64,000 bases of DNA from Ureibacillus xyleni. Lineage in GTDB: Bacteria > Bacillota > Bacilli > Bacillales_A > Planococcaceae. Numbering within the stretch: position 1 is the stretch's first letter; the number at the start of each line of letters is the position of its first letter. The stretch is taken from contig NZ_OBMQ01000001.1 of NCBI RefSeq assembly GCF_900217795.1, forward strand, positions 611,011-675,010. Direction: 5' to 3'. Below the pieces are notes generated by a model. It was given only the letters and a program-made list of their open reading frames with translations, was not told the origin of the DNA and did not search any database. A program made the position numbers and the translations under genes. Shown here one piece after another: positions 57,568-64,000 of this stretch.

Positions 57568-58518
57568 TTGAATGTTGAACATTTAAGATACCCACATCAA
57601 TTAGATCCAAATGATCAATCAACTGCCTATTCTTTAGCAGTAGGATTTTTTGATGGCGTACACAAAGGGCACCAAGCAGTAATCAAAAATGCAATTAAAA
57701 AAGCTCAAGAATTAAATATTGAAAGTGCAGTAATGACCTTTGACCCTCATCCATCGATCGTCTTGGGAGGTAGAAAAGAAAGAGTATTTTATATTACACC
57801 ACTACAGCAAAAGATAGATCTTTTCCGCAAAATGGGCGTACAAAATGTCTTTGTTGTTCACTTTACATCAGATTTTGCGAAACTTTCACCTGAAGATTTT
57901 ATTCAATATTTTATCCGTGATTTAAATGTGAAACATGTTACAGCTGGTTTCGATTTTACCTTTGGACAATTTGGTAAAGGTAATATGGAAACAATGGAAC
58001 TTTTAAGCAATGATGATTATGGTGTATCCATCATTAATAAACAAGCTGATGACGAAGAAAAAATTAGTTCAACTAGAATTCGACAATGCTTACAAGATGG
58101 TGATATGGAAAGTGCTGCTAGATTATTAGGTAGAGCTTTTAAAGTACCTGGCATTGTTGTGCACGGTGACAAACGTGGCCGTACAATCGGATTCCCAACA
58201 GCTAATATTCAACCCTTTGAAGGCTCTTTTATACCGGGTACAGGAGTTTATGCAGTTCGTATTAAACTTCAAGATCAATGGTATGATGGGGTATGTAATG
58301 TCGGCTATAAACCTACCTTCAAAAACCCGAATGACAAACAACTATCAATTGAAGTCCATATTTTAGATTTTAATAAAAATATTTATGGCGAAGAAGTAGT
58401 AGTTGGTTGGTATAAGCGACTTCGTAGTGAACAAAAATTTGACGGTATTGAATCTTTAAAAGCCCAAATCGAGAAAGATAAAAATGAAGCAATTCAATAT
58501 TTCCAATCAAAATCGTAA
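57568..58518 (+). CDS. ribF: Bifunctional riboflavin kinase/FAD synthetase
   Basis: Makes FMN from riboflavin and FAD from FMN. 316 residues: N-terminal FAD synthetase nucleotidyltransferase (GFFDGVHKGHQAVI, MTFDPHPS, ISSTRIRQCL) and C-terminal riboflavin kinase (GDKRGRTIGFPTANI, GVYAVRI). TTG start eight bases after AAGGAGGC. Named ribC in B. subtilis. Confidence 0.97.
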   Translation: MNVEHLRYPHQLDPNDQSTAYSLAVGFFDGVHKGHQAVIKNAIKKAQELNIESAVMTFDPHPSIVLGGRKERVFYITPLQQKIDLFRKMGVQNVFVVHFTSDFAKLSPEDFIQYFIRDLNVKHVTAGFDFTFGQFGKGNMETMELLSNDDYGVSIINKQADDEEKISSTRIRQCLQDGDMESAARLLGRAFKVPGIVVHGDKRGRTIGFPTANIQPFEGSFIPGTGVYAVRIKLQDQWYDGVCNVGYKPTFKNPNDKQLSIEVHILDFNKNIYGEEVVVGWYKRLRSEQKFDGIESLKAQIEKDKNEAIQYFQSKS

Positions 58519-58521
58519 AAG

Positions 58522-58550
58522 TTGCTTGATTACATAAAGTATGGTACTAT
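58522..58550 (+). promoter_or_regulatory. rpsO promoter
   Basis: TTGCTT, a 17-bp spacer ending in TGG, and TACTAT (extended TG). The ~100-nt leader that follows can pair TTAGC with GCTAA and carries AACG/ACGGTG segments just before AGGAGGTCC, suiting S15 autoregulation (inference). Confidence 0.7.
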
Positions 58551-58653
58551 TCTTTAAGTGCTATATGCATATAATTCCTTAGCTCGGCTTTTCGAATCTC
58601 CAACGTTTGCTGTGCTAACGGTGTTAAAACAATTATTTAGGAGGTCCATTCAC

Positions 58654-58923
58654 ATGGCAATTACAAAAGAACGTAAAAATGAAATTATCGCTGAGTACCG
58701 TACTCACGAAGGAGATACTGGTTCTCCAGAAGTACAAATCGCAGTATTAACTGCTGAAATCAATGCTTTAAACGCTCACTTAGGCACTCATAAAAAAGAT
58801 TTCCACTCTCAACGTGGACTTCTTAAAAAAGTAGGTCGTCGTCGTCACTTATTAAAATACTTACGTGAAAATGACGTACAACGTTACCGTGAATTAATCC
58901 AACGTCTTGGATTACGTCGTTAA
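58654..58923 (+). CDS. rpsO: 30S ribosomal protein S15
   Basis: 89 residues from ATG 58654, preceded by TTAGGAGGTCC. Canonical sequence: [56 protein letters not shown] and REL-type C terminus IQRLGLRR. The longer open frame back to 58558 covers its leader and is not coding. A terminator follows. Confidence 0.98.
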   Translation: MAITKERKNEIIAEYRTHEGDTGSPEVQIAVLTAEINALNAHLGTHKKDFHSQRGLLKKVGRRRHLLKYLRENDVQRYRELIQRLGLRR

Positions 58924-58942
58924 TTTTAATAAAGCTATAGTT

Positions 58943-58968
58943 AAAAGCGGGATTTATCCCGCTTTTTA
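58943..58968 (+). terminator. Terminator after rpsO
   Basis: AAAAGCGGGA-ttta-TCCCGCTTTT, a 10-bp stem with T tail. The remainder of the 328-bp gap to pnp (58969-59251) is very AT-rich. TTGATA and TATGATATATAA at about 59187-59208 look promoter-like but do not have standard spacing; no RNA gene seen. Confidence 0.92.
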
Positions 58969-59251
58969 TTTATGCAAAAACGATAGATAAAATTAATATT
59001 TTTGGCAATACTATTCAATTATGGTCCTATTATTTTTAACCTTAAATAAAAAGTTAATTTTGTACATATATGGGTCAAATTAGGGCTATTATTATTAAAG
59101 TATCCTTTAGCTCCTAAATAATTTGTAAAAAATATACGAATTAGCCATAATTATATTGAAAATATTTAGCATAGAAAGTGCTTTTTTGATACACTAACTA
59201 TGATATATAAATCGTGACGTAGTGTGTTTTAAATAGAAAGGGGTTCATTTA

Positions 59252-61369
59252 ATGACCGAAAAAAAAGTCTTTTCATATGAGTGGGCTGGCCGCAATCTAA
59301 CTGTTGAAGTGGGTCAGCTAGCGAAACAAGCAAATGGTGCAACATTAGTACGCTATGGTGAATCCGCTGTACTTGCAACTGCAACAATGTCGAAAACGCC
59401 AAAAGCTCTTGATTTCTTCCCGTTAACTGTTAACTATGAAGAACGTCTTTACGCTGCCGGGAAAATTCCAGGTGGGTTTATTAAACGTGAAGGGCGACCA
59501 TCTGAACACGCAATCCTAGTTTCTCGCTTGATTGACCGTCCAATTCGCCCAATGTTCCCAGATGGTTTCCGTAACGAAGTACAAGTTATTTCCATGGTTA
59601 TGTCATCTGATCCAAACTGCCCAACAGATATGGCTGCAATGTTTGGTTCGTCATTGGCATTAGCCATTTCAGATATCCCGTTCAACGGTCCAATTGCAGG
59701 CGTACACGTAGGCTATATTGATGGACAATTCATTATCAATCCTACTATAGAACAATCAGAAAAAAGCACAGTTCACCTATCAGTGGCAGGGAACAAGGAT
59801 GCTATTAACATGGTAGAAGCAGGGGCTCTAGAAGTACCAGAAGAAATCATGCTTGAAGCAATTATGTTCGGTCATGAAGAAATTAAGAAATTAATCGCCT
59901 TCCAAGAACAAATTGTTGCTGAAGTTGGTAAAGAAAAAATAGCTGTAGAACTATTCGAACTAGACCAAGAAATTACTGCACAAGTAAAAGCAATGTGCGA
60001 AGAAGATATGAATGCTGCGATTCAAACAGTTGAAAAACATGCTAGAGAAGATGCAATCAATGCAGTCAAAGAACGTGTACTTGCGGCTTACGAAGAACAA
60101 GAAGCAGATGACGTAACGTTAAAACAAGTAAAAACAATTTTAGATAAAATGGTGAAAGATGAAGTTCGCCGTCTTATTACAGAAGAAAAAATTCGCCCAG
60201 ATGGACGTAAAGTTGACGAAATTCGACCTCTTTCTTCTGAAGTAGGATTACTACAACGTGCCCATGGTTCTGGCCTATTTACACGTGGACAAACACAAGC
60301 TCTTTCTATATGTACTTTAGGTCCATTAGGTGATGTACAGATTATTGATGGACTTGGTCTTGAAGAGTCAAAACGCTTTATGCACCATTATAACTTCCCA
60401 CAATTCTCTGTAGGTGAAACTGGACCAATGCGCGGACCAGGTCGCCGTGAAATTGGACATGGTGCGTTAGGTGAGCGCGCTCTATTAGCTGTTATTCCTG
60501 ATGAATCAGATTTCCCATATGCAATTCGCTGTGTATCGGAAGTACTTGAATCAAATGGATCTACATCTCAAGCTTCAATTTGTGCAAGTACTTTAGCAAT
60601 GATGGATGCAGGGGTACCGATTAAAGCTCCTGTTGCTGGTATTGCGATGGGTCTTGTTAAAAAAGATGAACATTACACAATTTTAACAGATATTCAAGGT
60701 ATGGAAGACCACCTTGGCGATATGGACTTTAAAGTAGCAGGTACTGCGAAGGGTGTAACAGCTCTACAAATGGATATTAAAATTGATGGCTTATCACGCA
60801 ACATTTTAGAAGAAGCACTTCTTCAAGCAAAAGTTGGTCGTATGGTCATTTTAGAATCAATGCTTGCAACACTTGACGAGCCACGTAAACATTTATCAAA
60901 ATACGCTCCAAAAATTGAAGTAATTCATATTAACCCAGATAAAATTCGTGACGTAATTGGTTCTGGTGGTAAGACGATTAATAAAATTATTGATGAAACA
61001 GGCGTTAAAATTGATACAGAGCAAGATGGTACGATTTACATCTCTTCAGCAAATGAAGAAATGAACAAACGTGCTAAAGAAATTATCGAATCAATTGTTC
61101 GTGAAGCAAAAGTAGGCGAGTATTACATGGCTACTGTGAAACGAATCGAAAAGTTCGGTGCATTCTGTGAAATCTTCCCTGGAAAAGATGGTTTACTACA
61201 CATCTCTGAGATTCAAGAAGAACGTACGAATAAAGTTGAAGATGTGTTAAAAATCGGCGACGAATTACTTGTAAAATGTATTGAAATTGATAACCAAGGT
61301 CGCGTTAACTTATCACGTAAAGTAGTCATAAAAGAAGAAAAAGAGCGTGCAGCACAAGCACAAGAATAA
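59252..61369 (+). CDS. pnp: Polynucleotide phosphorylase
   Basis: 3'-5' phosphorolytic exoribonuclease of the RNA degradosome. 705 residues: two RNase PH domains (first [20 protein letters not shown]; second [15 protein letters not shown] and [16 protein letters not shown]), the helical linker domain, KH ([13 protein letters not shown]) and S1 ([18 protein letters not shown]) domains. GAAAGGGG upstream. Followed by a bidirectional terminator. Confidence 0.98.
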   Translation: MTEKKVFSYEWAGRNLTVEVGQLAKQANGATLVRYGESAVLATATMSKTPKALDFFPLTVNYEERLYAAGKIPGGFIKREGRPSEHAILVSRLIDRPIRPMFPDGFRNEVQVISMVMSSDPNCPTDMAAMFGSSLALAISDIPFNGPIAGVHVGYIDGQFIINPTIEQSEKSTVHLSVAGNKDAINMVEAGALEVPEEIMLEAIMFGHEEIKKLIAFQEQIVAEVGKEKIAVELFELDQEITAQVKAMCEEDMNAAIQTVEKHAREDAINAVKERVLAAYEEQEADDVTLKQVKTILDKMVKDEVRRLITEEKIRPDGRKVDEIRPLSSEVGLLQRAHGSGLFTRGQTQALSICTLGPLGDVQIIDGLGLEESKRFMHHYNFPQFSVGETGPMRGPGRREIGHGALGERALLAVIPDESDFPYAIRCVSEVLESNGSTSQASICASTLAMMDAGVPIKAPVAGIAMGLVKKDEHYTILTDIQGMEDHLGDMDFKVAGTAKGVTALQMDIKIDGLSRNILEEALLQAKVGRMVILESMLATLDEPRKHLSKYAPKIEVIHINPDKIRDVIGSGGKTINKIIDETGVKIDTEQDGTIYISSANEEMNKRAKEIIESIVREAKVGEYYMATVKRIEKFGAFCEIFPGKDGLLHISEIQEERTNKVEDVLKIGDELLVKCIEIDNQGRVNLSRKVVIKEEKERAAQAQE

Positions 61370-61383
61370 TTTTTTAACTATAA

Positions 61384-61418
61384 AAAAAGTACAACATCAA
61401 ATTTGAGTTGTACTTTTT
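61384..61418. terminator. Bidirectional terminator between pnp and the ABC permease gene
   Basis: AAAAAGTACAAC (61384-61395) and GTTGTACTTTTT (61407-61418) form a 12-bp stem with A and T runs on either side, serving convergent transcripts. Confidence 0.9.
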
Positions 61419-61424
61419 CTATTT

Positions 61425-62708
61425 TTATAACTCTTGGCGTAATGCATGGATCACTTGTATTTTGGTAGCTTTCCGTGCTGGCCGCCATCCTGAAAATATT
61501 GCAACAAGGATACTAATACTACCAGCAATAATGACTAAACTAAGTGGAATCATAGAAAATGTGATATCATGATTCATAATATTTTCATCTGATAATGCGT
61601 ATGAGACGATATGAGGTAATATCGCATTGGCTAAAAAACTAATGATATAGGATACACCAATGGCTAAAATCGTACCTAATAAGCCAATAAATGTACTTTC
61701 CATTAAGAATAGACGCTGAATTAAATTTGGAGAAGCACCAATTGCTTTTAGTACACCAATTTCTCGCGTTCTTTCTGTAACAGCCATCGTCATCGTATTG
61801 AAAATTCCAATGGAGGCAATTAGTATGGCAATTGTCCCAATGAATAAAAGTCCTAGTTTAAAAATAAGGAAAAATAAATCCAGTTCCTCTAATTGCTCCA
61901 CTTGGGAATATACTTGATATTTTTTTTCTTTCAGTTCATCTAATACTGGCATTACATGTTCTAAACTGTCCACATAAATAAGTGTAGTCGGTGATGTTAT
62001 TAAAGCAGGGTACGCATTTCTTAATTCATCATGAAAAACAATAGACGAATCGATGTACCAATCATAAGTAGGCTCTTTTAAAATGCCGACAATTGTAAAT
62101 GAAATAGGTTCGCCATATTGTTCAGCAGTTTCATCAAAGAATTGAAGTTCTACTTTTTTGTTTAATATTTCCCCTTTATAACCTTCATCAGCTCCATCAT
62201 AGTAGCCACCTTCTTCTTGTGCAGCCTTTGATTTTCGTTCTATCTCAGCTTTGTCCGTTTCATTTAATAAACTTTGAGCGTAATGAAAGCCGACAACGAT
62301 TTCATTTGTAGTTTCAGGAAGGCGACCCTCACTTAAGTTCGATGGAAGTTTCTTTTGTGCAGATATATCAATAAATGTACCATTGGAATCTCCCTCTCGA
62401 CCTTCAAGTTTTGAGTGAATGGTACTATTGATACTTTCTTTTTTTAATACGACATTAACATGCTCAATTTCTTCGATAAATTTTTTATCTTCTTCCGTTA
62501 ACGTTTCGTTTCCCCAAAGTTCAATTTGTGTAATTTGTTCTTGGTTCAAGATTTCGTTTCGCATCGTTTCTTGTATTCCAAAGCCAACAGAGGCAAGAAC
62601 AATTAAGAAAGAACACCCAATCATCGTAGCGAGGACGGTCATTGTTACACGGAGTTTATTTTTCTTCATATGTTGTAAAACGAATAATATTTGGTCTTTA
62701 AAAAGCAT
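61425..62708 (-). CDS. ABC transporter permease of the MacB/FtsX type
   Basis: 427 residues. Topology is that of MacB/LolC permeases: one span near the N terminus (about 17-40, VTMTVLATMIGCSFLIVLAS), a large extracytoplasmic MacB_PCD domain (about 45-270), then three spans (about 277-302, 335-365, 385-410) with the FtsX signature GIFNTMTMAVTERTREIGVL and KAIGASPNLIQRLF. Such pumps export peptides or sense envelope stress; the substrate is unknown. Its start overlaps the ATPase gene by 11 bases. Opposite orientation to all neighbours. Confidence 0.9.
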   Translation of the reverse strand: MLFKDQILFVLQHMKKNKLRVTMTVLATMIGCSFLIVLASVGFGIQETMRNEILNQEQITQIELWGNETLTEEDKKFIEEIEHVNVVLKKESINSTIHSKLEGREGDSNGTFIDISAQKKLPSNLSEGRLPETTNEIVVGFHYAQSLLNETDKAEIERKSKAAQEEGGYYDGADEGYKGEILNKKVELQFFDETAEQYGEPISFTIVGILKEPTYDWYIDSSIVFHDELRNAYPALITSPTTLIYVDSLEHVMPVLDELKEKKYQVYSQVEQLEELDLFFLIFKLGLLFIGTIAILIASIGIFNTMTMAVTERTREIGVLKAIGASPNLIQRLFLMESTFIGLLGTILAIGVSYIISFLANAILPHIVSYALSDENIMNHDITFSMIPLSLVIIAGSISILVAIFSGWRPARKATKIQVIHALRQEL

Positions 62709-63393
62709 ATTGTGTACCTCCTACTAGAAATCCATCACTCATGCGCAGTTTGCGGTTTGCAATAGAAGCTACTTCTTCGTCATGGGTAATAATGACAAAA
62801 GTGATTTCTTCATTTTTGTTTAATTGTTGAATTAATAATAAAATCTCTTGTTCAGTTTGCGAATCTAGGCTGCCTGTTGGTTCATCTGCTAAAATAATAG
62901 GAGGATTGGTAATCATTGCTCTTGCGATAGCTACCCGTTGCTGTTGTCCACCTGAAAGTTCATTCGGGTAGTGATCCTCTACCTCAACTAGACCTACTTT
63001 CTTAAGAATTTCTTGTACTTTTTTTTGGCGAACTTGGTGACCTATCCCTTTTAACTTTAAAGGGAGCTCGATATTTTCAAACACAGTCTGTCCAGGTAGC
63101 AGTTGGAAGTTTTGAAAAATGAACCCGAAATGATTCATTCGAAATGCAGCACTTTCCTTTTCAGAAAAATGGGCAATTTCGGTATTATTAATCAAAATGG
63201 AACCCGATTCAGGTTTCATAAAGCCAGCAATGATTTGTAGTAATGTAGATTTTCCTGAACCACTTTTTCCGACAATTGCTACAATTTCTTTAGATTGGAT
63301 ATTGAAGTTTATACCTTTTAATACTTCTATACGGTTTTCTTTGTCTTTTTTTCCGATTGTAAAAGTATGTTTTAGTGAGTCGACTTTAATCAT
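62698..63393 (-). CDS. ABC transporter ATP-binding protein (MacB/LolD type)
   Basis: 231 residues: Walker [10 protein letters not shown] (42-50), Q-loop [12 protein letters not shown], signature [15 protein letters not shown], Walker [16 protein letters not shown] and switch His ITHDEE. The [15 protein letters not shown] segment is typical of the LolD/MacB/FtsE branch. AAAGGA lies upstream of the minus-strand ATG at 63391-63393. Pairs with the overlapping permease gene. No response regulator or kinase gene is nearby. Confidence 0.93.
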   Translation of the reverse strand: MIKVDSLKHTFTIGKKDKENRIEVLKGINFNIQSKEIVAIVGKSGSGKSTLLQIIAGFMKPESGSILINNTEIAHFSEKESAAFRMNHFGFIFQNFQLLPGQTVFENIELPLKLKGIGHQVRQKKVQEILKKVGLVEVEDHYPNELSGGQQQRVAIARAMITNPPIILADEPTGSLDSQTEQEILLLIQQLNKNEEITFVIITHDEEVASIANRKLRMSDGFLVGGTQYAF

Positions 63394-63584
63394 ATTGTCA
63401 TTCCTTTGTTTTGTGATAGCTTCATTGTAGGTAATAAATCTGAAGAAAGAAGAAGTGTAAATATGAAGATATTCTTAAGAAATGAAAAAGAAGCTTTTAA
63501 TATTTAAATGTTCAAAGTTGAAGGATGTAAAAAGTTAGCATATGATTAAGTAATGTAATTTCAAGTAGGTAGGTGTGGATATTA

Positions 63585-64000
63585 TTGGTGAATGTATATA
63601 CATGTAAAAACGGTGTTCGAATTGTATCAGAGCACATTCCCCATGTTCGTTCGATATCTGTTGGGATTTGGGTAGGGGCTGGGTCACGATTTGAATTGCC
63701 TGAAGAAAATGGGATTACCCATTTTATTGAGCATATGCTTTTTAAAGGAACAAATACAAGAACTGCTAGACAAATAGCAGAAGAATTTGACCGCATAGGT
63801 GGAGAGGTAAACGCTTTTACCTCAAAAGAGAATACTTGTTATTATGCTAAAGTTTTAGATCACCATGGACCATTAGCCATTTCTATATTAGCAGACATGT
63901 TCTTTAACTCTACATTCACAAGTCAAGAATTAGAAAAAGAGCGTCAAGTGGTATTAGAGGAAATATTAATGAGTGAAGATGCGCCAGATGATGATGTACA
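63585..64000 (+). CDS. mlpA: M16 zinc peptidase MlpA/YmxG (3' truncated by window edge)
   Basis: The open frame runs from TTG 63585 (GTG 63588 is an alternative; AGGTGTGG upstream) to the window end, 138 codons. It begins MVNVYTCKNGVRIVSEHIP and carries the inverted zinc motif HFIEH (GITHFIEHMLFKG) and FDRIGGEVNAFTSKENTCYY, as in processing-peptidase-like YmxG of Bacillus. In B. subtilis ylxY lies between pnp and this gene; here the ABC transporter does. The 191-bp gap 63394-63584 shows no other feature. Confidence 0.93.
   Translation, partial: MVNVYTCKNGVRIVSEHIPHVRSISVGIWVGAGSRFELPEENGITHFIEHMLFKGTNTRTARQIAEEFDRIGGEVNAFTSKENTCYYAKVLDHHGPLAISILADMFFNSTFTSQELEKERQVVLEEILMSEDAPDDDV

Noticed and set aside
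58558-58653. N-terminal extension of ribosomal protein S15
   Set aside because: S15 is invariant in starting MAITKERK; the upstream frame is leader RNA with the Shine-Dalgarno at its end.

Overview
The window is 64 kb of core chromosome from a low-GC, motile, Gram-positive rod. Gene content and order follow the Bacillus subtilis trmFO-codY-fla/che-rpsB-polC-nusA-pnp region almost gene for gene. Protein details and AT-rich codon use suggest Planococcaceae (Lysinibacillus, Ureibacillus or Solibacillus relatives); that placement is inference. Nearly everything is on the + strand, so the DNA is probably co-oriented with replication. No rRNA, tRNA, CRISPR or prophage was seen.

Layout. (1) 1-5187: the end of trmFO, then xerC-hslV-hslU-codY, closed by a strong terminator. 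(2) 5188-34172: a fla/che operon with rod and hook genes (flgB, flgC, fliE, fliK, flgD, flgE), MS- and C-ring genes (fliF, fliG, fliM, fliY), the export apparatus (fliH, fliI, fliJ, fliO, fliP, fliQ, fliR, flhB, flhA), placement factors (flhF, flhG), chemotaxis genes (cheY, cheB, cheA, cheW, cheC, cheD), then sigD and swrB. Two small unrecognised genes sit beside sigD. A terminator and a candidate promoter separate sigD from the upstream genes. (3) 34173-42006: rpsB, tsf, pyrH, frr, uppS, cdsA, dxr and rasP, with terminators between transcription units. (4) 42120-51021: a divergent proS, and polC split by a 2.8 kb group II intron. (5) 51329-61369: rimP-nusA-rnpM-rplGA-infB-ylxP-rbfA, truB-ribF, rpsO, pnp. 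(6) 61425-63393: a minus-strand MacB/FtsX-type ABC transporter, then the 5' end of an M16 peptidase gene (mlpA).

The most unusual feature is the group II intron at 47708-50506. It interrupts the only polC seen here, the essential replicative polymerase gene, inside the codon for the first Ala of the conserved HAAAY motif. Removing 2799 nt restores an uninterrupted 1440-residue PolC. The intron RNA looks intact: GTGCG start, a textbook 34-nt domain V, a domain VI with a bulged A, and a candidate EBS1 complementary to the 5' exon. However, the intron-encoded reverse transcriptase/maturase has an in-frame TAA near its N terminus. PolC production therefore seems to depend on splicing by an RNA whose own maturase is damaged, or made from an internal start.

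Other points of interest: a 33-bp GC-rich inverted-repeat element lies exactly between the Shine-Dalgarno sequence and the start codon of swrD/flbD; ProS has altered class-defining motifs; palindromic leader structures precede rimP; and HslV lacks the N-terminal Ser reported for B. subtilis.
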